Origin: Acarospora socialis
Lineage: Eukaryota; Ascomycota; Lecanoromycetes; Acarosporales; Acarosporaceae
Length of the DNA stretch: 64,000 nucleotides
Reading direction: 5' to 3'
NCBI GenBank assembly: GCA_025617375.2
Contig: JAMYGW020000002.1
Location: 1,426,001 to 1,490,000 of the forward strand
The position numbers and the translations under genes were made by a program. The notes below the pieces were generated by a model. It ran no database searches and was not told the DNA's origin. It was given only the letters and a program-made list of their open reading frames with translations. Positions 48,387 to 61,274 of the stretch are shown in pieces (positions within the stretch are counted from its first letter, which is position 1; each line of letters starts with the position of its first letter).

Positions 48387-49972
48387 GACATTTTCATAGA
48401 TAGTGAATCTGCTGTTGAAGAAATAGGCTGTAGTGCTTTGAAAACACTGCATTCTGCACTATTTGCTTGATGTTTCTCACCACAATTGCTGCATTTATAG
48501 ACTATATGTGCACAAGTGGTTCCTTTTGACTGTGTGAGACAAAGAAAACAGTCATGTTCTCTAGTATTGTGGTTTCCTGCACAGAATTGACAAGTGTCTT
48601 TGTTTTTGCATACAGTTTGCAAATGTTCAAATTTCTGACACTTTCTGCATTGATCTGTTCACTTGTATGTGTTGTAAACTGCAGTTCTGACTGATGTTTC
48701 AGCTATTATCAGTCTGTTTCTGAGTAGTTTCTGAATTTCTTGTTCTGATTTGACAGTCAAAACAATAGAATCATGCAGTTTTTCTTGTCTGACTTCTTCT
48801 GAGATAAGTCAGCGTGGTAGAACAGCTAGTTTAATGTCTTTATTGAAGGTTTCTACTTCATCTTTGACTAGTTGCATGTCTTCTTTGCTGTTGAAAATAG
48901 CTGTGGGAATTTCATGTGCTACTATTTTGTATCACTTTTCATCCTTTTTGATTTCTATGAATTCAGATGATGAATTCCAGATTTGTTGATGTTTTAGCAG
49001 GTCTTCTGCTGTGCCTTCACTGGTTGTGAGCACTATACTAGCTTTGAATTGTGAAATAGCAACTGTGGAAATCAGCAAATTGTCTATTTTTGCTGTTTTA
49101 AGTGCGTTGTTGATTTTGTTGCGCATGTCTATGGCATTGATAGTAGTTGTGAGTGTTTTTGACTTTATAACTAGACATCTTTCTCTGAAAGTAATGGGTT
49201 TATTCACTACTTTTGACTTTGGTGCTTTTTTTTGAACAGTTGTCCATGAGTTTTGAGCATTTTGATCTTTGCTGCTTGCAATTGATGCATATGTTGCTGA
49301 TTTCACTGTTTTTGTTGATGTTGACTGTCCAAAGCTGATTTTGTTTGTCTGTACAAAGTTAATAGAGTTTGTTTTGTTTGTCTGAAAGACAAATGCTGAT
49401 TTCTCTGTGGTTTCTGACTTTGTTTTAGACATTGTGTGAAGAATTTTGTCTAGTTTGATGTTGACTTCATCTTTGAAGCTGTCTAGTTGTTGTTGAACAT
49501 CTAGTTTCTGATGAAATGCTTCATCTGACTGTTTGAGTGAGTTTAGATTTGCATTTTGTCTTGCTTGATTCAGTGTCTTGATGCTAGTTTCTAGTTCTTG
49601 TTGAACTATGGGGTTTGTGAATTGCTGAATAGCTTGCTTGAGGTAGTTTCTGGCTTGTTGAAGTAGTTTGTCACCATTTTGACTTTTTGGGTGTAGGTTT
49701 GTGCAGTTTGCATGATGAGTTTCATGCTGATTTGGTTCTTCATCAGAAGAAATAGCTTCTAGCACTGAACTGGCAATGGCTCTTCTCTTTTTAGACTTTA
49801 GAATAGTCTTTTGAGAAGGTTTCATGGTGATTTGTGATTTCAACAGATCTGGTGAACTCATAAAGAGTTGTGAAAGTGCTGTTTTTGATGATTTTTGTTG
49901 TTTTGTAGATGTTTTTGGGTTTTCTAGGTTGAAATCTTGCATGAAGTTGCTGGAATCCAGTGCAAAAGTCAT
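48383..49972 (-). pseudogene. LINE B ORF1: gag-like nucleic-acid-binding protein
   Basis: The first 346 codons (49972-48932) are uninterrupted, starting MTFALDSSNFMQDF. They are rich in Gln, Lys, Ser and Thr, with a probable coiled coil (LLQQARNYLKQAIQQF) and then an RRM-like or transposase-22-like part (RERCLVIKSKTLTTTINAID). In-frame TGA codons follow where tryptophan is expected. The end, 48622-48383, carries zinc knuckles (CQFCAGNHNTREHDC and CSNCGEKHQANSAEC), which are typical of LINE ORF1 proteins that coat their RNA. The stop codon TGA overlaps the presumed ORF2 start as ATGA at 48386-48383. Confidence 0.8.
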
Positions 49973-51339
49973 GATATGAGGTGTTTTTGGGGTCCATTCT
50001 GTTCAAATTCAAAATCCTATCCAAATTCAGGTCCAGAAGGTCTATGTCTAGCAGTATTTATCTAGTTTTTGAAGGTAAAAACTAGATTTTCCTGAGATTC
50101 TAGATTATAGAAGCTTTGAATTCTTATTTCATCTAGAATAGACTGTACCCAATTGCCTAATTCAGATGTTGCTTAATATCCCAATTCACCTAGAGTAGAT
50201 AAACTCTACAATAGACTTTTACCAGCTCTACTATAAGCAAGACTATACTATAAGTCACTCAATCACTAGATCTTGGGGCAGATGCATCTAGGGCAAGATT
50301 TTCACGTGAAGCCTCATATTTATATCCCAACTACTATGACAACGTTGTTTGCCAGTCTGAGCTTTTATCAGCAGGTAGAGCTAGAAAATAGCTATCTGCT
50401 TATACTCTTCACTAGGTCTTTGTGAGATGCTTTTAGTGTAGGGTATGTCTTCACTGGTAGGTTCTTTCTGCATGCAAAACGCTAATCAATTGACAGAAGA
50501 AATGCTCAAATTCCAGCTAAATCCGTCAAGAAATAGCTATTTTGCGGCTAGTTTTTGCGGAAACTGCGTGCAGTTGCTGGAATTGAGCAATTTGGTGTAA
50601 TTCAGCCTGTAACGCTTAGAAATTTGACCTGAAACGCTGGTTTTTGAGCGAAAATAGCTGAAAGGTAGTTGATTTTGTTGATAAAATAGCTTGTTTTGAT
50701 GGTAGAGCTATGTAGGTATGTTGTATGATGTGTGAATTGATGTGGCTTGGTGTGTATAGGCTGAAATTGCTGCGTAGTTGGCGTAAAAGTGGTGTTTTTG
50801 GTGTTTTCTTGGTTGTTTTGGTGTTTTTGGTGTTTTGGTGTGAGTGAGGCTTAGTTGAGGTATCTGGTGATGCTTGGTGCGCAGAAATTCTGTCAAGCAA
50901 GCTAGGAAAATTAAGCGAAAATTTGCGAACTTCAAAAACTAGGTACTAAGGGGTACAACTAAACAGTTCAACAACTTTGTGAGCAATAAAGATATCAAAA
51001 AGCAGTAATAGTATGAATTTTAGAAGAGATCAAGATGAAGAAAACTGTTGGTTCAGAATTTTCAAAGACACATTGATTGTGACAATGTTGATGTCCAAAA
51101 TGTTGTTTTGGTTTTTGGCAGGAGGTATGCGAAAAATTTTGGGAGAATAGTAATTGAGGTTTCTCACCACCAGTATTGATGATGAAGATAAGCTGTTTTA
51201 AGGATTTATGAAAGTGAATGAGACAAAGAATTTGCTCTATTCAGAATTTTGATAGCTGGTTTGGTTGTGGTTCTGTGGTTTTTTCGTGAAATTTTGTCCA
51301 TCCTGATTTGATTGTGATTCTGTGGTTTTTTTTGTATTG

Positions 51340-53500
51340 ATCACAATACTAGAGAACATTTTGAATCACTATAATATATACTGATTATTTTGTTGCTGTT
51401 ATCATAGTTTGTCAATTGAGTCTCAACACTGTTGACATCAAAAAGCTGAACTTGTGTCTTGTATGTGTCTTCAAATATTTGCAACAATTTCATCTCAATG
51501 TTCACTACAAGCTCAATAAAATCAACATTGTGCTCAACATTCTTTCTCACTTAATCAGTTGTGAATATCAGTCTGAATTGAATAAATTTAGTCTTAATGT
51601 CTTGCTCATCTCAGCATCTATCTATGCAAATAGTCTGATCAAAATGTTGTCTTAATTTCATCAATGTCTTCTTGACAACTACATCAAGTCACACTGACAA
51701 CAAGTCATTAACATGATCAAGCAAAATGATGTTCTCAATATCAACATTACAATACTACTGTACACACAGATATGAGATCTTCTTTACTATAAAGCTATCA
51801 AAAAGAACTATCATTTATGTATACTCACATACTTGTATGAAAAGATGTTCATCTTGACTTATGACTTTCTGAATCACTCAGATTATGTATATACACATGA
51901 ATATCTTATTGATAGTTTATATCTTTCAGATTTATTGAAGCATCTATATGAATATATACATCATTGCTTTCAATGTCAGCTTATGCAAACATCTCAACAT
52001 AAACTCTACAGATTCATGCAGTCTATTCTTACATCTTCACAATCATTTCACATTATAACTGTTAACTTTATACTGACTTTACTCATGTCACCATCATCTA
52101 ATCATTATGACACAATTTTGTCAGTCACAAATAAATTCAGTAAAACAGTGATCTTCATATCAGAATAAAAGATCATGATGACTGAGAACTGAGCTATACT
52201 CTTGATGAATTGTCTCATCTTACTAAACTGAGATTTATCACAAACTATTCTATTCAATCAGAACAGAAAGTTTACAGTTATCTTGTAAAAAGTACTTTTT
52301 CATCAGCTATGTGTCAATCTTCTATTTTCATTGATCTATTATTCACAGACTGATGACAGTTTCAAAGTAATTAATTAAGTTACTGAAATCACTTTACAGC
52401 ATTGACTTATCATCTTGAAACAGTCAGACAACTGATCAAGCATGTTGTCACACTTATAAGCAACATTAAATAATTCAACTAAGTACAGCTTCACAAATCT
52501 GAGTTCAAATGAGATTCTCTTTGAATTTCAAACACATGAAATTCTCAATCTACTGTGAGTTAATGAACCTGATGTCATCAAATTTTTTACTGACAACACT
52601 GACTCAGTGAAGCATTCAGTGAAACATGTCAAACTCATCATTATAGATCAATACAAATCAGCTCACATCAACACAAAAGATGCTATTGTTTTTGCTATCA
52701 TATGTATGAAGAAATACTATGATAAGACTCACTTATCATGATTTTTTCAGTCTGATAATATAATCAATCTATGACTACACTGCAGCTATACTCTATCTAG
52801 TCTTGTTGATTAAAATAAGAAGTTAAAACAGCAATTCATCAGTTCACTATGCATCATCAAACAAATAAAACAACTAGTCTACCATCTTAACTTATCTGTC
52901 ACATGAAAAATTCATGATATTATATCAATTGCTCATTTAGAATCTGTCTTGCAATCTGAAGACAACTTATATTAACATTTTCAATCTGATCATTCAAACA
53001 TCATTATTATGTTGTTCAACATTTCTGAATGAAAACTTGAGCATCTTTTACAAAAATAAATGTATCAAAGAGATCATGAATTTATCACAGAATATCTAGC
53101 TCAATGAGTAGAATACAGATCTAAATATGACAGTTGAATCAACATTAAGAATCTTGACAATGCAAGAAAGTTAGTGAAGAACTTTGAATGTGATAACAGA
53201 GTAAATATGAAAGCAGCTTTGCTGTAGAATGTGTGAGAAGATTATATCAGTATGAATTTGACAGTGAAACATTATCTTATTTGCTTTGCAGACAAACTGT
53301 TACAGATTTACCTAACACATCTATTTTATCTTGCTGTCACTCTTATTCTGTCTGACTGCTGACATCATAACATGATTTATCTTGCTATCAAGTCTATCTC
53401 TCATCTGTATATCTAGCTGATTCTATAGCTTAGAAAATATCATTCTTCTTTAACTTTACACAATGTTCATAGCAAACTATTTTCAAAATATATGAACAAT
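51340..53500 (+). mobile_element. Ty3/gypsy chromovirus relic, RNase H to chromodomain
   Basis: A fossil LTR retrotransposon on the + strand. Recognisable parts are the end of RNase H (about 51416-51600), the integrase zinc-binding domain (about 51890-52020, with HH and CFQC), the integrase core (about 52040 onward, NKFSK) and a chromodomain (about 53080-53190). A possible 3' LTR starts near 53306. The left part is missing, cut at LINE B's 5' side. It is heavily broken, with dozens of breaks, and old. It faces the opposite way from the relic at 37.6-40.1 kb, so the two are separate insertions. Confidence 0.7.
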
Positions 53501-54190
53501 ATTGCTGAAGCAATGCAATAATGCTTCACAGAAACTGTAAGAGTGACAATTAAAGACTGAGCTTCAGATTGATGCAAGAGTGCTTATTGTATGAAGTAAC
53601 AATGTTATAAAGTTAAAATCAACTCTGAATGACTGATACAAATTCTTTAACATTACATTGCAGTACACTGTGCTCTATATGTCTATTCAGAATGATATTA
53701 CTGAAAGAGTTATTTATATCATTGAGAATTCAGTGCACATCATAATCAAAAAGACAGAACTTTCAATAGAGTTCTAAATGAAAACAGTGCAAATAAATAT
53801 TTATCTTTACAATTAAACAATAATCAATTTTTTGATCAACAACAGACAAACAACTCTGAAGAAGATCTTCACTGATGTACAGTTATTCATTAATTATATT
53901 TGTGTCTGAGACTGCAAGTGCTACTTCTATGTTGACTTTAAGTTGTTGTCAAAAAACAGACAAAATAAGTTCATAAATTAAGAATGAGTGAAAGTCTTCA
54001 TAAATTATATAAATAAAATCACAAAGCAGTATCTGCTTTGAGCTTCAGATCTTAAGTGAATTATCAAAAATTATATTGTAAAGTTTGTTGAGAATGAGAA
54101 GAAAAACAGTGTTGATCTCAAACTGCAAAAACAAATACTGAACATTCTGTTTGAACAGAAGTCAGTTAAGTAATTATGAAAAAATGTAGT
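53500..54190. other. AT-rich spacer without recognisable parts
   Basis: About 700 bp between the chromovirus and copia relics. It may be LTR or flanking sequence of either, but I cannot assign it. Confidence 0.4.
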
Positions 54191-56453
54191 TATTATGAAT
54201 TTTACAGCATCTACAACTCTGTCTATTATCTTTAAGCAAATTTACAGATTCAGATTCATGAATTCAGACAATAAAGAAGAATTTAAGTTGATTGTAAACA
54301 ATTTTGACACATTCTCATCAAATATTCATATAATGAATAAATCAATCACAGTCAACTTAAACAAATTACAGACAAATAAACAAAATGAAATCAAGCAGTT
54401 TTCACATATTGAAGTTTTCATCAGCAAAGCACTGAATATTTTAACTGAAAAAGTTAAAACATTCTTGTGTGTTGAGATTCTGAAGAAAAAATAAAATGAT
54501 GATGATAAAGACTTTAATGAGTTCATAATTAAGATATCATGAACTATACTGATATTCATAGTGTTCATCACAGATAATAAAAAAAATACTGAAAATATTA
54601 AATCTAACATTTTCATATCTGTTATTTACAGAAGCAGTGAAAGATTCAGTTTGAGAAAAGATATAAAAGAATGTTATTGATGCAGATTTAATAATTTTGA
54701 TAGTCAATGAAACATAAGAAGAAATTGTATCATCAAAGAATGTAAATATAGTGATCAGCAAATGAATATTTAAATTTAAACTAAACACTGATGAATCTCT
54801 GAACAAATTTAAAATAAAAATTATGATGAGAGATTTCTTACAGATGTATAACATTAATTATAAGAACATTTTTACATTTACAGTTAAGTTTGACACTCTT
54901 TGAGTCTTTCTTATCATTGTTGTTCTTAAGAATCTTGAATATCATCAGATAAATGTCAACAATGTTTTCACAGAATTCTTTTTTAAAAAAATCATCTACA
55001 TAACAGTTTTTTCTGAAATTCAAGTTGCATTTAACTGTGCACTGTATATACTGTGTAGTCTTTATAATCTGAAGTAAACTGTGCAAAACTGACATAAATG
55101 ATGCATTACTAATCTGTGCAAGCTAAACTTTCATTAAAGTAATATTGATTTATGTTTTCTCATTAACAGCATCAAAAGAATCATGCTGCTTCTTTATGTA
55201 AATGATATAATTGTAGTTTCAGTAAGTCTGACACATGTTTTTTAATTTAAAAAAGCTTTTGTGAAGATATTCAAAGTTAAGAACTTGAGAAAGACACAGA
55301 AAATTCTTAACATATAAGTTACACATAACTGTAAAAGAAGAATTCTATATTTAAATCAGACTCATTATATGAACAAGATGCTGAAAGATCTTTATATGCA
55401 GTTCAATAAGCACAAGATCACAACAATTTCACTCAATAAATATGATGTTTTTTGTCTCACTGATTCAGCTGATCAAAGAATAAATTAAAGACAATATTAA
55501 CATGCAATTGAAAGTCTGATGTATGTGATGATTCATATTTAATTAAACATCATCTTTACTTTAAATCAACTAAATCAGTATTTTAGTGATTCTGTAGAAC
55601 ATCATGAACATGTGTTCAAGAAACTGCTGTAATATGTGAGATTAATCATCAATTTTAACATTGTGTACAAGCTTAGTGAGAGTTAAGTTATACTTAAATA
55701 TTTTGATTTTGACTATATATCAGACAAATAAGATTGAAATTAATTCTGAAACATATGTATATATTTGAAGACAAATCAGTATTATGAACAAGTTAAAAAC
55801 AGAAGTCTATTATTATTTTAATTACAGAGACTGAATACATAATTATATCAATATGTGCAAAGACTGAAGTCTGACTTACACAAATGTTGCAAGACATAAA
55901 TATGAATAAGTATTTTGAAGACAATTTATACTTTGTGAACATCAAGAAAAATGAAATTCATTGAGCAGTCTCATCTCTTTAACTCAAGAAAGACAATCAA
56001 ACTGTTTTGATTCTGATCAAAAATGTATATGTGCATGAATGATTAAAATACATTAACATTGTCTATCATTATATTTGTGATCTGCACAAGCAAAATCATA
56101 TTGATGTGAACTTTGTGCTCAGTTAAGACATAATGATTAATGAATTAATTAAGTTTTTATTTAAATAAATCTTTAAGTGTTTTGTTGAATAACTGAGACT
56201 TACTGTTAATGAAAATCAATAGATGCAACATCATTAAGTGAAAGTGTTGAGAAGTGCAGTGTTCTAGTTGCTTTCATAATCTTAATTGAAACTAACATCA
56301 GAAATTACTCATTACTCATATAGTCTGCATAACAGAGTATGTGAATTGACAATCTTTACAACTTACATCAATCATGATTAAGTCAACAATGTACATTTCA
56401 TTAAATAGACAGTTAGTCAGCAGTATAGCACAAGTATTCTTTATATCTTTCAA
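54190..56453 (+). mobile_element. Ty1/copia relic 1 with 3' LTR
   Basis: A fossil copia-type element on the + strand. A gag-like region lies at 54190-54850, the reverse transcriptase at about 54850-55650 (with LLLYVNDIIVVS near 55190), RNase H to about 56150, and a 3' LTR at 56260-56453. The internal region is shorter than a complete copia element, so integrase and other parts are missing or unrecognisable. It is broken by many changes and old. The LTR belongs to the same family as the one at 61080. Confidence 0.7.
56260..56453 (+). repeat. Copia-family LTR, copy 1
   Basis: About 195 bp beginning TGTTCTAG and strongly similar over its whole length to 61080-61274. Shared words include ATCAGAAATTACTCATTACT and AGACAGTTAGTCAGCAGTAT. 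A purine-leaning tract precedes it, as expected for a 3' LTR of relic 1. Confidence 0.75.
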
Positions 56454-59400
56454 TAAATTTAATATGTTTAAACAAGAACTTAATTAGTTCATCAATTATT
56501 ATGTTGCAACTGAACACAAAATCTATCTAAATTTAATTTCTTTTTTGCAGATTGCAGACATGATAATAGACAATATTAATATGTTTTAATTATTTATATA
56601 CATGTGTGTTCTTAATTGAAGTCAAAACAATTTAATTGTCTTCTTTATACTGAAGAGATAAAGCTATCTGATGAGTTTTATTTTCTTTAATGTTTATACA
56701 GTATGAATTATTTTCAAGTTACTTACTCATATTTATGTTTCTCAGTATCTGAGTGAATCAGATTTCAGTCTTTGTATACATTAACATAATTATGTACTCA
56801 GTTTCAGTAATTAATATGATGACAGATTTCTGTTTTTGACTTATTTACAACATTAATTTATTTTTAAACATATAAACATATTTCAAAATGAACTTTCAGT
56901 CTTATTTGTCTGATGTATAGTTTGAGTCAGAGTATTTAAGTATGAATTGACTTTCATTAAATTCAGACATTATATTAAAATTGATAGTTAATTTAACATA
57001 CTGTAATAACTCTTTAAATGTATATCTATAATGTTTTGCAGAATTATTGAGATATTAATTTAATTAATTTAAAGTAAAGATGAAATCTGATTGAATATGA
57101 ATTGCTGTATATATTATTATTATTATTCTTACTTTTACACTAAACTAGCTATGCTAAGCAGAACTTCTCTTCAGTTCATATTTTAGAAAATTTTACAAGA
57201 ATGAAAATCTAAACTCATAATGTTCTTTGTATGAAAGTAAATTAGATGTAAAAGTTGAGTGAATAAGACATAAGATGAGTGATTTCACTTTTAATTATAA
57301 AGAACACTGATCATAAACTGAAACTGACTTAAATGACTGTTACACATAATTCATTTGACAGTTTCATAAGTCAACTCTTTGATAAACAAAAGTTATATAA
57401 AAATTTTTTTTCTTTCTTTCTGAATAATAAGCAGCTGTGAACTTCTTCTGATTTCATATATCAGTAATATATGTTGTGAAATTTTTACTCTCTTATTACA
57501 CAAGCAGTTAACAGAGAAAATTTCAGAAATCTTAATTTTGTGAAGAAAGTAATTATAATCAATGCATCTTATATAAAACTGAATTAATTCTAAACTTTAA
57601 ATCTTTCTCAGTTTCTGATGAAGCTGAAAAACTCTTTTAAAAAATAATTTAATAACTTAATTTTATCTTCTGATCTTCTTTTTCTGATTAGTGTTATATT
57701 ATTTTTTAGTTTATATATTTTGTATAATCTTCTTCAAGCTGATCTTCTCTGTCAGTTTTATTGAGAAATAAATAACTATTATAATCATCATGAATTGACA
57801 GACTTTCTGCTTGATTCTTTTTCTGATGAGACTGTAAATTTTGTTTTTTATTTCTGTAAAGACTGTGCTTTTTGTATAAGCAGCATAGATTTGCACTTTA
57901 TCATTTAAATATAGATCAAGAGAAAAAATATAAATCTTAATTTTCAAAGTGCTGATTGAAGTAATCTGATAAGTGTCAGCAATTATACAAAGATATTTGA
58001 ATTGAATGATCTTAATTGCACTGATGATTTTTTTTATGTGATGATTCTTGATAAATGTGTGTTAAATATATATTTTATAAATCATTGCTAATCAAATGAC
58101 TGTTGTGTAGATCTGTTAAGATCATACAAAAAAAGTCTTTCAAATAAATACTGCTATTCTGATTAATGCTTCTGTTTGTTTGATTATTTTGTTTTGAAGA
58201 ATTTTGACATGAGTAATTCATTTGAACTTAAAATCAAATCAAATTTCTAAGATTCTTACACTTGAAAAAGAAATTAATTCATTATTTTAAATTTGTACAA
58301 CTGTTTACATATTGAATCTGATTCTGACTTTGAAGAAGTGAATTATTTTATATTTATGAGAGACAAATTTAGCTTCTTGTTGTGTGACTTAGCTTTTATA
58401 TTTTTTATGAAATTTTTTCAATTTGATGTAGTTAATCTCAATGAACAGTTTATACAAAAGAATGTTGACATTATCAGTGAAGTTAATTGTTAAAATTTTC
58501 TCTTTTAATTAATTACATCACTTCAGCAGATCTGCATTGTAAAATAGAAAGAAAATAAATAATAAAAAAAAATCTTATAAAACTTCAGTCTTCACAGAAA
58601 AGCAGCTTGTCTTCTGTTTTTATATAATCAGTAAAATAGTTTAATTGTGAAGAAAGTTCTGAATTCATTATATAATTCAATAAAATATTTATTTTTTCTG
58701 CAAGCTGTTCAGAAGTCAAGTTGAATTCATTGTGTTAAAAATTTTCACTATGTTCATTGATAAAAGAATGACAACATACTTTTTACTGTTTCAGATTGTA
58801 CAAATCTGACTTATTAACTGATTCAGTACAGTTTCTGTAAATTATTCTGTTTTACATTTCATTTAACTTTCAAAAAGAAAATTGTTATTTTCTGCAGTCT
58901 GTTTAATTTATATAATTAACAAAGTTTTTATAATTTTCTTCACTGTATTCAGCAGAGTGATTAATTTTTATGATTTAATTTCTTTGTAGAATTGCTTTTC
59001 TGACTTACATAACATTATTGTATAAACTTTCTTGTATCTCTCAGAAAGAAAGTTTAACTTTCAGTTTATATTGATGAAATTGATTATTGTTTGAGCAAGT
59101 TTGAGTTTCATTACTTTAAAAAAGCAATATAAAATGCTGTCTAACTCTGAAGCATTGTAAAATGCTTTTGTATAAAGAATTACAGAAATTTTCTTGACAT
59201 TAGTTGAGTCAGAGATGAATATAAATTGAATAAAGATATTTAAATTAATAAATTTGTTCTTCTATGAAGATCAAAGCACTTTGATATTTAAAATATTCTG
59301 AAGATTGATTGTCATTTTGAAATAAAAATTTTTTTTAAAGATCTCAGCTTTTTCATTTAGAATGTAAACTTCTTTATGTATTGTATGAATTAAGAAAACT

Positions 59401-61079
59401 GTTGTTGCAGAATTTGAATTTTTTTTTTTCATTTTGATTAAAATTTAAAGTTTATTTTTCTCTATCATCTTGCTGATCACATTACAAAAATATATAATTT
59501 TTGCTTTTACAATCAGATCTCTCTTAACCTTATCTTTCATCTTAATTAACTTTCATGCTTTTTCTGTACAAATTATTCTTACTTATTGTTTTTTTTTTTC
59601 TTATTTAACTGTCTTATCAATTGTATCTATTCATCAGACTTTTTCTTAATTCAAGAACTTGTATATAGAAACTGAGTTACTGATTAATATCTCAATAAAG
59701 TTAATAAAATACTCTGTGTATTGTATAATCTCAGTTTTTGTTGATAAATCTTAATTTATCTGAAAATATTGAGTTTCAGTCAGTATAATTTCTTGATTCA
59801 TTTTCTTTCAGTATTTCATCTTGCTTTAAGTGATTTGTACAATCTTAAGATTGAGAATTACTGAGATTGAAAAATGATCTGAGTCATAATTTATATTTTT
59901 TTTAATAAAGTATTTTTTCAATTGATCTGTAAAAATCTGACTGATAAAGATTAAATTTATTGTGCTGAAATTTTTTTAAATATATTAAGTAGAGATTTTT
60001 GATGTAATCAATAAAGAAAGATTGTACAATGTGATTGTCTCAGCAAGAACTTCTTTCATATTATAAATACTTAAGTTAAAAAGTTCACTTCATACTACTG
60101 AATAATGTAAATTGAAGTTTTTTAAAATTATGTGTTTATTCTTTCTTTGTACAAATGTCAACAGAAGAAAAATAAAAAAAAAGTAATCAGTGTTTGTGTA
60201 ACTTTCTGAAGACTGCAAATAAATGTTGTATATTTAGAGAGTTTTGTCATTTGTACAAAGATAAAATATACATAAGTTGAAAATAAGAAAATTCACTGAC
60301 CAGATGCTGAAATCAAGTTTTTTGTTAATTAGAAAGTAACTTTATCATGAAATCAAATTATGCTGTAAAATAAAAGAAGTGATCTTGAAGTTGTAAAATG
60401 TTGATGTAAAAAAATGTTGTTAAAATTTTTAAATTATCAAAATTATTGTATAATCAGATTGTCTTGTCAGTCAGAAAAGAAATCATTATCTTGTTTTTGT
60501 TTTTCTGCATATTATATTGCAAAATGAACAGCTTATTCATTAACTTGTGACTGAGAGAGTATTTCTATAATTGTAAAATTTGTATAATTAGCTGTTAATA
60601 TCTTAAATAATCTTTTTCTTTTTTTTTTAGAATTAAAAGAAAGTCATTATTACTGACTGTTATAACTGAGTTTAAGAACTGAAAAGTGAAACTAACATTT
60701 TCATGAGAAAATGTTTTGAATAAAATGTTCAGTGAAACTCTGAGAAAAAGATTTTTGATTGAAATCTAAAAGCATGTAAATTGTATAAAATAGATTTGTT
60801 TTACTTTCTTCACTTTCTTTACTCTTTTTAAACAATATTTAATTCATACAGAATGATTTTTGTTTTTTTTTCTGCATAATGCACATTAAATCTTCAGAGA
60901 ATTCTTTTTATTGATGTAATTCTCAATTATATAACTTGATGCTGTACAGAAGTCACATTATATGATTTTTTTGCAGTACTTAACTATGTAATTCTTGTAC
61001 TGCTGATATTTAAAGCATTAAATGACAATACAGTTTTCAGAGAAGATCTTACAATTATAAAACTTGTTAAGAAGTATGA
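56454..61079. other. 4.6 kb of AT-rich sequence, unassigned
   Basis: I could not recognise any gene or transposon protein here. CC, GG and CG are almost absent, and T- and A-runs are common. Short frames such as 57711-57947 (-) and 58293-58493 (+) are vaguely protein-like but match no family I know. It is probably one or more older transposons decayed past recognition. Confidence 0.5.
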
Positions 61080-61274
61080 TGTTCTAGCTGCTTTCATAGT
61101 CTTAGTTGAAACTAGCATCAGAAATTACTCATTACTCATATAGTCTGTGTGACAGAGTATGTGAATAGATAATCTCTACAACTCATGTTGATCATAGTTA
61201 AGTTAACAGTGTATGTTTCACTAAATAGACAGTTAGTCAGCAGTATAACACAAGTATTCTTTTATTTCTCAACA
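61080..61274 (+). repeat. Copia-family LTR, copy 2 (5' LTR of relic 2)
   Basis: About 195 bp bounded by TGTTCTAG and CTCAACA, similar to 56260-56453. It is followed by a leader containing three diverged copies of a roughly 80-bp unit (61310-61600) with the word GATACAGAGCT, which resembles a tRNA primer-site word. Confidence 0.75.

Larger units (their letters stand above)
44274..50950 (-). mobile_element. LINE B (Tad1-like), near full length
   Basis: A non-LTR retrotransposon of about 6.7 kb on the - strand. It has a 5' leader (about 50950-49973, possibly reaching 51335), ORF1 (49972-48383), ORF2 (48386-44469), a 3' UTR, and a terminal tail at 44274-44292 that reads (AAAT)n on the element strand. 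The 3'-terminal 155 bp are also found in LINE A's inverted tail, and partly in the SINE at 62645-63127. RNase H in ORF2 and zinc knuckles in ORF1 place it in the Tad1/I group of fungal LINEs. ORF1 is better preserved than ORF2. The 5' boundary is uncertain because no second full-length copy is present. Confidence 0.85.

Noticed and set aside
40250-49972. TGA read as tryptophan (alternative genetic code) in the LINEs
   Set aside because: The two copies show TGG and TGA at the same codon in either direction, and many TGG codons remain. Substitution at GG explains it without a code change.
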